61,844 nt of DNA from Opitutales bacterium (GTDB lineage Bacteria > Verrucomicrobiota > Verrucomicrobiia > Opitutales > Oceanipulchritudinaceae): contig JAFIGH010000017.1 of the NCBI GenBank assembly GCA_020831525.1, positions 1 to 61,844 of the forward strand, read 5' to 3'. A program made the translations under genes and the position numbers. Of this stretch, positions 35,420-42,793 are shown one piece after another. Numbering within the stretch: position 1 is the stretch's first letter; each line of letters opens with the position of its first letter. The notes below the pieces were generated by a model, which searched no databases, was not told where the DNA came from, and saw nothing but the letters and a program-made list of their open reading frames with translations.

Positions 35420-35800
35420 ATGGATTCCGTCGACGTCTACCGTTGCTCCGAAGATGCGGAGTATTTCTTCAGGGAGGGCTGCCACATCTTCGAATGGCTG
35501 AACCGCCCCGAGGACCCCGATGTCTCCGTCGCCCGCGCGCGCGTTGCTCCGGGCGTGCGCACGCGGCGTCACCGCCTCACCGGTATCGCCGAGCGCTACC
35601 TTGTCCTCGAAGGCCGCGGGGAGGTCGAGATCGGGGACCGCCCTCCGGCGGCGATCAGTCCCGGGAGCGTCGTGCTCATCCCGCCCGGCTGCGACCAGTG
35701 CGTCACCAATACCGGGGAGGGTGCGCTGGTCTTTCTTGCCGTCTGCACGCCGCGCTTCCTCCCCGAAGCCTACATCGACTCCGAAGAACCCGGTCCATAA
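35420..35800 (+). CDS. Small cupin-domain protein
   Basis: The product is 126 residues from MDSVDVYRCSEDAEYF. The cupin barrel is visible: TRRHRLTGIAERYLVLEGRG as motif 1 with a His pair region, and ISPGSVVLIPPGCDQCVTN as motif 2. A metal ion would be held by His/Glu of motif 1 and possibly a later residue. Small single-domain cupins bind or isomerise small molecules, often sugars. No substrate can be inferred. It is divergent from the P-loop gene, about 50 bases away, and is followed by a long AT-rich intergenic region. Confidence 0.75.
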   Translation: MDSVDVYRCSEDAEYFFREGCHIFEWLNRPEDPDVSVARARVAPGVRTRRHRLTGIAERYLVLEGRGEVEIGDRPPAAISPGSVVLIPPGCDQCVTNTGEGALVFLAVCTPRFLPEAYIDSEEPGP

Positions 35801-36244
35801 TGCGACCCCGCTATCCTCAACGAGGGGTCACTTTTGGCGTAAGTCGTTGACAAGGAACCGAAAGTTTCCACGCTACAATATCACATTCAGGGGCAAATGG
35901 ACGTTCTGACAGGGACAATATCTACAAGATTTAGAATTATCTACACTCCTTCATTTTTCAGTTATGGGAGAAAATCGGACGATTTTAAAAAATCTTCTAT
36001 GTATCATTAAATTGTTTAAATCTCAGAGATAACAGAAATTAGTGAAAGAAGACATCGCTTATGAGGGAATTAAACATAATTCCGCATTTGCTTGCTCGAC
36101 ATCGTATACAGGGGGCCAACGTGGCGGCAGAGGATGCGACGCAGGGCCGCGCTTGCTGCCGGGGGCGGGCGGTCAGTGCAGGGTGGAATGGAGGCGCCGG
36201 GGCGGGCGCCGCTTGATCCGGGGGAAGGCGCGCCCGGCGGTGCG
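35801..36244. other. AT-rich intergenic region
   Basis: About 440 bases without a gene. The central 200 bases (roughly 35860-36070) are far more AT-rich than the rest of the window. They contain ATATCTACA and TTATCTACA (the latter near 35937, resembling a DnaA box) and a GATTTT/AAAATC palindrome. They could be a regulatory or foreign remnant. There is no further sign of an origin. Confidence 0.5.
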
Positions 36245-36517
36245 CTACAGTCGGCGGAGAAGCAGGACGAGACCGAGCGCGGCTGTTCCGGCGAAAAGGT
36301 TCCAAGGCGTGGCGCTGAACTTTGGCCGGACCTTCAGACCGACCGTGGCATTGGGCGGTGTCGGCGCAGAGGGGGGAGCGGTTGCGGCGGTTTCAGTACG
36401 GACCTCGGCGGAGGCTGTTTGATAACGGTCGAGAAGATTGTCCGAGAAAAAGGTGAATCCGAGTGCCGCGAGCGGCAGGGCAAGAAGAAAGAGCGGGATG
36501 GCAAAACGAGCCTTCAT
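36245..36517 (-). CDS. Small membrane-anchored protein, 90 residues
   Basis: A 90-residue protein with an N-terminal signal or anchor (MKARFAIPLFLLALPLAALG), a low-complexity Thr/Ala/Pro-rich middle, and a C-terminal hydrophobic segment (PWNLFAGTAALGLVLLLRRL) ending in two arginines. The C-terminal shape, a hydrophobic helix plus Arg, recalls sorting tails, but no VPEP or similar motif precedes it. It lies about 150 bases downstream of the sulfatase gene on the same strand, separated by a strong 12-bp hairpin. The function is unknown. Confidence 0.45.
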   Translation of the reverse strand: MKARFAIPLFLLALPLAALGFTFFSDNLLDRYQTASAEVRTETAATAPPSAPTPPNATVGLKVRPKFSATPWNLFAGTAALGLVLLLRRL

Positions 36518-36592
36518 GAAGCGGTTTTGGTAGCAGTCAGCGGAATTACAGAATCGCGAAGTTGGGGAGCGAATGAAGTACGATGGAAGTTT

Positions 36593-36624
36593 TCAACCCC
36601 AAAACGAACTTTTTTTGGGGTTGA
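36593..36624. terminator. Perfect 12-bp palindromic hairpin between sulfatase and small membrane protein genes
   Basis: TCAACCCCAAAA pairs with TTTTGGGGTTGA, loop of 8. It lies just past the sulfatase stop and could end its transcript. There is no T-run after the stem on the minus strand, so an attenuator or protein site is also possible. Confidence 0.45.
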
Positions 36625-36667
36625 GTCCTTATGCATAGGTGTAAGGTAAAGGTGTTCCGTGTGCCTG

Positions 36668-38065
36668 TCACGCTTCCCGCGTTTCCGGCATTTCGAGAAC
36701 GGTGCGTTCGGGGCCGATGCGCAGGTGCGGAGGGAGCGGCTCGATGCGTGCGCCGTATTCTTCAAGGCGGTCGGCGACGAGGCCTTGGGCGATGAGTTCG
36801 CGCTCGGGGAGGCGGCCTTTGTCGCCGGACTCTTCGAGGAAGGTGTCGAGGGCGGCGCGCATTTGCGTGAGCGTGTCGGCGTAGGCGGTGTCGGCGGCAA
36901 GGTTGCGCACGTTGTCCGGGTCGGCGAGACAGTCGTAGAGTTCTTCGGCGGGCTTGGCCTCGGCAAGCCATGCGCCTTGGGCGGCGTTGAGCTTCCCCGC
37001 CGCGCCGAGTTCGCGCACTTCGCAGGTGGTTTGCTGCTTTTCCATGTAGTGGTTGCGCTGGGCGTAGGGCAGCTGTGGAAATAAGTTCCGGATGTAGCGG
37101 AAGCGGCGGTTGCGGGCGGTGCGCACACGGTCGAAGGCCTCGTCCATGCGGTCGCGCCCGGAGAATGCGTATTCGCGCTCGCCGGGAGTGCGGTGTTCGC
37201 CGAGAAAGACGCGCCCTTGGTAGTCGTCCGGGACGGGCAGGTTGAGGATGGAGAGGAGGGTGGGCGCGATGTCGACCCAGCTTACGGGTTCGTCGGCGAC
37301 CGTTCCCGGCGCGATGCCGCCCGGCCAGCGGATGATGAGGGGCAGGTTCGCGCCGGCGTCGTAGCACCAGCGCTTTTCGCGCACGAGACCGCGACCGTGG
37401 TCGGAGAGGTAGATGACGATCGTGTTGTCGCGCTGTCCGCTGCGGTCGAGGGCGTCGAGGGCGCGGGCGATCTGCCGGTCCTGGAGGCGGAGGCAGTCGT
37501 AATGGCGGGCGATGTCGGCGCGCACCTTCGGCGTATCCGGCAGGTATTCGGGCACGGGTACGGCGGCGGGGTCACAGCGCTCACTGGCCGCGAGTTGCGG
37601 TGCGACGTTTTTCTCCCATTCCTCCGGCCACATCTGGCTTTCGTGCGTGATGTGAAAGTTGTGGTAGAGAAACCACGGGCGGTCATTGAGCTTGCCTGCG
37701 GCGAGGTCGTTGAACCAGTCGCGGCGGTCGTCGGCGAAGGCGGTGGGCGGCTCGAAGTTGAAGTCCGTCTTGTTGGACCAGTTTACGTAGTACCCGGCGT
37801 CGCGCAGCTCTTGGGTGAAGAGACGCGGCGGTTTGAGCAGGGTCGAGCGCATGTGGTGCGAACCGACGCTCCACTGGTATTTGCCGAGGACGAGGGCCGA
37901 GCGGCTGGGCGCGCAGACGGGTGCGGTGGAGCAGGCTGTCGTGTAGCGCGCGCCTTCGCGGGAAAGCCCGTCGATGGCGGGCGTATGCGCGGCGGCGTCG
38001 CCGTAACAACCGAGGTTGCGCCCGGTGTCCTCGGCGACGAGGAGCATGACGTTCCACTTCTTCAT
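36668..38065 (-). CDS. Type I sulfatase (formylglycine-dependent)
   Basis: A 465-residue arylsulfatase-fold protein. The sulfatase motif CAPSR with the cysteine that becomes formylglycine is at residues 51-55, followed by GK at 61-62. Metal-site segments are VAEDTG (near 11-15) and YLSDHGRGLVREK. The family removes sulfate esters from glycans. Unusually there is no signal peptide: the sequence starts directly with the catalytic core (MKKWNVMLLVAEDTG), so it may act in the cytoplasm or its start may be misjudged. The start overlaps the stop of ilvD as ATGA, hence coupled expression with a dehydratase. Confidence 0.9.
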   Translation of the reverse strand: MKKWNVMLLVAEDTGRNLGCYGDAAAHTPAIDGLSREGARYTTACSTAPVCAPSRSALVLGKYQWSVGSHHMRSTLLKPPRLFTQELRDAGYYVNWSNKTDFNFEPPTAFADDRRDWFNDLAAGKLNDRPWFLYHNFHITHESQMWPEEWEKNVAPQLAASERCDPAAVPVPEYLPDTPKVRADIARHYDCLRLQDRQIARALDALDRSGQRDNTIVIYLSDHGRGLVREKRWCYDAGANLPLIIRWPGGIAPGTVADEPVSWVDIAPTLLSILNLPVPDDYQGRVFLGEHRTPGEREYAFSGRDRMDEAFDRVRTARNRRFRYIRNLFPQLPYAQRNHYMEKQQTTCEVRELGAAGKLNAAQGAWLAEAKPAEELYDCLADPDNVRNLAADTAYADTLTQMRAALDTFLEESGDKGRLPERELIAQGLVADRLEEYGARIEPLPPHLRIGPERTVLEMPETREA

Positions 38066-39786
38066 TGGCCGTTTCCGGTTTTCGCGCGGGCGGGAAGGTA
38101 TTTGTCAGTCACGGCCCCTTCGCTCGCGGAGGCGACGGTGGCACCGTATTTGGCGAGAACGCCGCGCAGTTCCGTGCAACCGGAGGGCTTGTAGGCCGCG
38201 AGGCGCGCCTCCAGTTCGGCCTGCGGAATGTTGAGCGAGATGGTGTTCTTGACGGCGTCGATCTCGATTTCGTCGCCGTCGCGCACGACGCCGACGGGGC
38301 CGCCAAGGGCTGCCTCGGGAGTGATGTGGCCGACGTCAAATCCGTGGCTGCCGCCGGAGAAACGCCCGTCCGTGATGAGGGCGACCTCTTTGATGAGTCC
38401 GCGCCCGGCCACGGCGGAGGTGGGCGAGAGCATTTCGCGCATGCCGGGTCCGCCGACGGGGCCCTCGTTGCGAATGACGACGACATCGCCCGAAACAACA
38501 TCGCCGCGGAGGATGCCTTTGAGGGCGGCTTCCTCGGATTCGTAGACCTTGGCCGTGCCCTTGAAGTAGAGTCCTTCCTTGCCCGTGATTTTGCCCACTG
38601 CGCCGGTCGGGGCGAGGTTGCCGCGGAGGATGCGCAGGTGGCTCTCCGTTTTGATCGGGTCGTCGAAGGGGCGCACGAGGTCCTGTCCGGACGGAAATTC
38701 GGGATAGGGTGCGACGCCTTCGAGGCTCTCCGCAAGGGTTTGCCCGGAGACTGTCGGGCAGTCGCCGTGGAGCATACCGCGGTCGAGGAGATCCTTCATG
38801 AGCGGACGGATGCCGCCGATGCGGATCATGTGCGACATGTTGTAGCGACCGAAGGGCTTGACGTCGCAGAGGACGGGTGTGCGGTCCCCGATTGTGCGGA
38901 AGTCGTCGATGCTCAGGTCGACGTCCGCGCTGTGCGCGATGCCGAGGAGGTGAAGGACGATATTCGTGGAGCCGCCGAGGGCGATGCCCACGGTGATGGC
39001 GTTTTCGAAGGCCTGCCGCGTGAGGATGTCGCGCGGGCGCAGGCCGGACTGGAGCATCTTCATGACGGCGGCGCCGGCGCGTTCGCAGTCGGCGCGTTTG
39101 TCTTTGGAAATGGCGAGCTGCGCGCTGCTGCCGGGGAGGCTGAGGCCGAGCGCCTCAATGCAACTGGCCATGGAATTGGCCGTATACATGCCGCCGCAGG
39201 AGCCCGCGCCGGGGATGCAGGCCTTCTCGACCTCTTTCAGTTCGGCGCCGTCGATCTCGCCGCGCGCGTGTTTGCCCACCGCCTCAAAGATGGAGACGAT
39301 GTCCACGTCCTTGCCCTTGTGGATGCCGGGGAGGATGGTGCCGCCGTAGATGAAGACGGACGGGCGGTTGAGGCGGGCCATGGCCATGACGCAGCCGGGC
39401 ATGTTTTTATCGCAACCGCCGATGGCGATGAGCCCGTCAAAGCCTTCCGCCGCGCACACCGTCTCGATACTGTCGGCGATGACCTCGCGCGAGACGAGGC
39501 TGTAGCGCATGCCCTTCGTCCCCATGCTGATGCCGTCGGCGACGGTGATTGTGCCGAAGGTCACCGGCTTGCCGCCGGCCGCATCGGTGCCCTTGGCGGC
39601 GTGCTCGGCCAGCTCGTTGATGTGCATGTTGCACGGGGTCAGGTCGCTCCAGGTCGAGGCGATGCCGATCTGCGGCTTATCGAAATCGGTGTCGCCGAAA
39701 CCCACCGCGCGCAGCATGGCGCGGGCCGGGGCGCGGTCGTCACCGTCCACGACGGTGGAGGAATGGGGTCTGTTCTGCGCGGTCAT
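38062..39786 (-). CDS. ilvD: Dihydroxy-acid dehydratase
   Basis: The product is 574 residues from MTAQNRPHSSTVVDG; the upstream 24 codons are not family-like. The IlvD signatures are intact: RAPARAMLRAVGFGD, WSDLTPCNMHINELA with the first cluster cysteine, IGGCDKNMPGCVMAMARL with further cysteines, CGGMYTANSMASCIEALGL, and the ISMGTKGMRYSLVSRE segment. It dehydrates 2,3-dihydroxy-isovalerate (and the methylvalerate homologue) in branched-chain amino acid synthesis. The same superfamily includes sugar-acid dehydratases, but the sequence is of the IlvD type. The stop overlaps the downstream sulfatase start, an unexpected partner. No other ilv gene is adjacent. Confidence 0.95.
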   Translation of the reverse strand: MTAQNRPHSSTVVDGDDRAPARAMLRAVGFGDTDFDKPQIGIASTWSDLTPCNMHINELAEHAAKGTDAAGGKPVTFGTITVADGISMGTKGMRYSLVSREVIADSIETVCAAEGFDGLIAIGGCDKNMPGCVMAMARLNRPSVFIYGGTILPGIHKGKDVDIVSIFEAVGKHARGEIDGAELKEVEKACIPGAGSCGGMYTANSMASCIEALGLSLPGSSAQLAISKDKRADCERAGAAVMKMLQSGLRPRDILTRQAFENAITVGIALGGSTNIVLHLLGIAHSADVDLSIDDFRTIGDRTPVLCDVKPFGRYNMSHMIRIGGIRPLMKDLLDRGMLHGDCPTVSGQTLAESLEGVAPYPEFPSGQDLVRPFDDPIKTESHLRILRGNLAPTGAVGKITGKEGLYFKGTAKVYESEEAALKGILRGDVVSGDVVVIRNEGPVGGPGMREMLSPTSAVAGRGLIKEVALITDGRFSGGSHGFDVGHITPEAALGGPVGVVRDGDEIEIDAVKNTISLNIPQAELEARLAAYKPSGCTELRGVLAKYGATVASASEGAVTDKYLPARAKTGNGQ

Positions 39787-39960
39787 ATCAGGGCAATACG
39801 CCATGCTTCCAGCGGTGCGGAGGCAACTCCAATCCGCTGCGAAGCGCCCGCGGCGCACGGGCGGTCCTCAGGGGTTACCAACAACACCTCCGGAAGCCAG
39901 GACGTGTAGCCTACAGCGATTCGGTATCTTCCGGTTCAACGGCGGTCGGCAGGACAGTTT

Positions 39961-40581
39961 TCAGGGCAGGCGCCAGTGGCAGTGGCCGGCAAGGTAGAGG
40001 AGAAGGTTGCTCGTGACGGCTTCGGTGGTATCGGCGGAGCTTTGCACGGCGTCGAGCGGTTGGCGCAGTAGATCGCGGGCGGCGACGCGTTCTTGCGGGG
40101 GCAGTCCCGCGGCCCATTCTTCACGCACGGGGTAGCCTTCTTCGCGGGCAAGCCGGTAGACGGCTTTGAAGAGCGCGGCGTCCGGGCGCGGTCGTGCGCA
40201 CAGTGCGTCGAGGGTTTCGACGAGCAAACGAAAGGCACTTTCAGTGGACTCGCTGTGATCGAGATTGAACCGCATGAGGTTGGCGAGGCGGGCGGCGGCG
40301 GAGAAGGCCGCCGCGTTTTTCGCGAGTTCGCGGTGGCTTCGGACCGGCCGGAACTCATCCAAGACAAGCGGCGCGCCCGAGCGCCGCGCCGGAACCGTGA
40401 TATCACCGTGGTCGAAGAGATCGGGCGGAGCGGAACGCTGGGCGCGCTTGCCCGGTTTACGTCGGAGGGCGGAAACCCAGCCGTGGCCTGCCGTAAGGAA
40501 GGTGTAGCGCCAATGGACTTCACCGGCGTCGCCCCGGTGGACGACGACCGCCTCATCGCGAATGGCGCTCTCCCCGTGCAC
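39961..40581 (-). CDS. RecO-like DNA repair protein
   Basis: The 206-residue product resembles RecO. The N-terminal OB-like part (SAIRDEAVVVHRGDAGEVHW then TFLTAGHGWVSALRR) and the RSHRELAKNAAAFSAAARLA helix fit the RecO N-terminal domain and the following segment. It lacks the cysteine-rich zinc part that many RecO proteins have near the C-terminus, so it may be a short or diverged form. RecO helps load RecA on SSB-covered gaps. The start is 8 bases after the stop of the upstream DUF502 gene on the same strand, making a two-gene operon. Confidence 0.55.
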   Translation of the reverse strand: MHGESAIRDEAVVVHRGDAGEVHWRYTFLTAGHGWVSALRRKPGKRAQRSAPPDLFDHGDITVPARRSGAPLVLDEFRPVRSHRELAKNAAAFSAAARLANLMRFNLDHSESTESAFRLLVETLDALCARPRPDAALFKAVYRLAREEGYPVREEWAAGLPPQERVAARDLLRQPLDAVQSSADTTEAVTSNLLLYLAGHCHWRLP

Positions 40582-40588
40582 CGGCGGC

Positions 40589-41308
40589 TCAGTTTCCGGA
40601 CGCCGGATTGACGACGGGGAAGGCGCGGTCGTCCTCGTTTTTCTGCGTCGCCCGTACGGCTTCGACGCGGCCGGTTTGCGGATTGTAGACCGGTACGACG
40701 GCCCCGCCGCTGATAATCAGCTTCATTCCGTCGCCCACGGACATTTGCAGGATGTGCACGTCCTCGCGCGGTGCCATGATGAGGAACCCGCTGGTGGGGT
40801 TCGGGGTGGTGGGCACGAACAGGTTGACAAGGTCCTCGGTCGTGCGCGCCTGCACCTCGCCCTTGCCTTGGCCGGTCAGGAAGGCGAGCACGAAGAGTCC
40901 GCGCCGCGGAAACTCCACCAAGGCGACCCGCTGGAAGACCGCCTTCTCCTGTTGCACGAAGGTGTCGCGGATTTGCTTCACCGTATTGTAGACGGTCCGC
41001 ACACCCGGAACACCGTCGACGAACTTTTCAAAGAGAGTGATGGAGACCCGGCCGATGAGACGCTGGGAGAGCCACCCGAGCAGCGTGATGAGGGCGAGGA
41101 CGATGACGAAGGAGAGAAAGTGCAGTCCGTACTCTATCCAGACGCGGTTGCGCGGGTCCGCCGGGATGAAGAAAAAAACGAAGCGTCGCGTCGGACCCCC
41201 GATACTTTGGATCAAGAAGTTGATCACAAAGACGGTGACCGCCACGGGCGCGAGCAGAAGGATGCCCGAGATGAATGCGTTGCGGATGCCTCGGAATACG
41301 GGTGACAC
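40589..41308 (-). CDS. DUF502 family membrane protein
   Basis: A 239-residue protein with two membrane helices (about 12-38 and 62-88). The conserved DUF502 body follows, with VPGVRTVYNTVKQIRDTF, RVALVEFPRRGLFVLAF, and VNLFVPTTPNPTSGFLIMAP. Function is unknown; members are widespread in Gram-negative bacteria and plant COV proteins. It is the first gene of a pair with the RecO-like gene. Downstream, on the same strand, lies the REP array and the transposase gene ends just above. Confidence 0.92.
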   Translation of the reverse strand: MSPVFRGIRNAFISGILLLAPVAVTVFVINFLIQSIGGPTRRFVFFFIPADPRNRVWIEYGLHFLSFVIVLALITLLGWLSQRLIGRVSITLFEKFVDGVPGVRTVYNTVKQIRDTFVQQEKAVFQRVALVEFPRRGLFVLAFLTGQGKGEVQARTTEDLVNLFVPTTPNPTSGFLIMAPREDVHILQMSVGDGMKLIISGGAVVPVYNPQTGRVEAVRATQKNEDDRAFPVVNPASGN

Positions 41309-41370
41309 GCCCTCAGGATGCTACAGCGCGACGGGTGTGCAAGCGGGATTGCCCGGATTTCCGGGCGGCT

Positions 41371-41445
41371 GCGGACAGGAATGTCCGCTCTCCGGTTATG
41401 GCCGCGGACAGGAATGTCCGCTCTCCGGTGGTGGCCGCGGACAGG
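41371..41445. repeat. REP-like palindrome array
   Basis: A 33-base unit containing GCGGACA-GGAA-TGTCCGC (7-bp stem, loop of 4) followed by TCTCCGGT occurs at 41371 and 41404. A partial third unit starts at 41437. A neighbouring CCCGG-ATTT-CCGGG hairpin lies just before. The array ends 16 bases from the stop codon of the RAYT gene, as is typical for REP/RAYT systems. Confidence 0.85.
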
Positions 41446-41461
41446 ATGCGCGGCACCGGGC

Positions 41462-42505
41462 TTAGGGGCGGTACGCCGCCGCATCTCCGCGTTCTGTTGT
41501 GGACGGGTGCATCCACTGGCGCGCGCAAAAGATGGTTTCTTCGTTTGCGGGTGTGGGCACGGGTTTCGGTGCGCGCTCCCGGCGGAAGCCGAGCGCGTCG
41601 GGGCGGTTGAGGATATTTTCGATGAAGGCGGCCGACCCGATCGCGACGCCGTAGGTGAAGTGCGGTATGCGGCGGCGCAGCAGCGCGTGCGCGGGGAGCC
41701 GTTCGTCGTCGCTTTGTGCCTCCGGTTCGCCTTCGGCGGCGGCGGACGCCTCCTTTTTGCCGTGTTTGCGCGGCTCCCCGGAGCCGAGGAGGTAGAGGCG
41801 GTAGTCGGCGAGCGCTTTGGCCTCGCTCTTGGCTGCAGGGAACAGGCGGCGGCAGCAGGCTGCCCGTTCGGCGGATTCGCCTGTGACGGCGGCGGCGTGG
41901 CCGCACCAGCGGTAGTCCTTCGGGTCGGCGGCAAGGCCTGCCCGCACCGGGTTGAGGTCGATATACGCGGCAATGACGCGGAGGGGACCGGCGGCGTCCT
42001 CCACCATGACACTGCGGAAGCGTTCGGCCCAGAGAGTGCCGCCCCCGCCCCGCGTCGCGTTGAACCATTTGGTGTACCGCTGTGTCAGGGACTGCATGTA
42101 GGCGCTGACGTCGCCCATGCGGGCGCGCAGCTTCCCCCGGATCTCATCGGCTTTGGCGGCGCGTTTGGGATCGGCGAGGAGCCGTTCGAAGCCCTCCGCG
42201 TCCACGCCGATGCCGGACGCCGGTTTTTTCCCGTAGAGCGCGCGGAAGCGGTGTATGAGGGCCTCGTCGCCGCAGTCGCGCGCCTTTGGGTCGACGCGCA
42301 CGAGCACATGAAAGTGATTGGGCAAAATGCAGTAGGTAAGCACTTCCACACCGCAGAAACCGGCCAGCCGGTGGATCATTCGCACAAGCATCTCCCGCGC
42401 CTCCTCGTCGAGCAGGTTCGCCTGCCGCATAACGCGCGCCGTGCAGTGAAATCCCGCCGGTTCGGGGTTCTCCCCGTCCAATGTGATGCGTTGGTTGTAT
42501 TTCAT
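41462..42505 (-). CDS. REP-associated tyrosine transposase (RAYT, Y1_Tnp family)
   Basis: The product is 347 residues from MKYNQRITLDGENPE; the long upstream open frame is rejected. The HUH motif is LPNHFHVLVRV (His64 and His66). The probable nucleophile is Tyr144 in QRYTKWFN, followed by LWAERFRSVMVED, ending the Y1 domain near residue 175. The remaining 170 residues have AAYIDLNPVRAGLA, typical of the family, then a variable tail. RAYTs nick DNA at REP palindromes and move them. The REP-like array starts right after its stop codon. The gene seems intact. Confidence 0.92.
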   Translation of the reverse strand: MKYNQRITLDGENPEPAGFHCTARVMRQANLLDEEAREMLVRMIHRLAGFCGVEVLTYCILPNHFHVLVRVDPKARDCGDEALIHRFRALYGKKPASGIGVDAEGFERLLADPKRAAKADEIRGKLRARMGDVSAYMQSLTQRYTKWFNATRGGGGTLWAERFRSVMVEDAAGPLRVIAAYIDLNPVRAGLAADPKDYRWCGHAAAVTGESAERAACCRRLFPAAKSEAKALADYRLYLLGSGEPRKHGKKEASAAAEGEPEAQSDDERLPAHALLRRRIPHFTYGVAIGSAAFIENILNRPDALGFRRERAPKPVPTPANEETIFCARQWMHPSTTERGDAAAYRP

Positions 42506-42793
42506 GGAAATCCTTCCTCTCTCTTCATACCCGCCGCGTGATCGGCGCGAGATTCGCGCAACGGTGGCATCCCTCCGCCGGAATTCAAGTCGGGAATAAG
42601 ATATCCCGGGTCGGCGGCCAAGGTAACTACATTTCAGTTTTTCGTTCCGACCGGTGGTGGTGGGGGATTTTCCGGAGATTGGGCTTGTCAACGGGGGAGC
42701 ACTCGCCTGTTCTGGTGTTTTATCTTCTTTACGAAATCCCTTCGCATCCCTTCGATTTCCCTCCCTTGGGGATGCGGCCCAAGACAGAAGAAT
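42506..42793. other. Intergenic region between RAYT and secreted protein
   Basis: About 290 bases with divergent promoters expected. A TCTTCT pyrimidine-rich stretch precedes the rightward gene. No repeat or clear operator seen. Confidence 0.4.

Noticed and set aside
35845-35880. Sigma-70 promoter TTGACA ... TACAAT
   Set aside because: The spacer is 21 bases, too long for a normal promoter.
41318-42541. Plus-strand open frame opposite the RAYT gene
   Set aside because: It lacks any family pattern and reads through the REP array.
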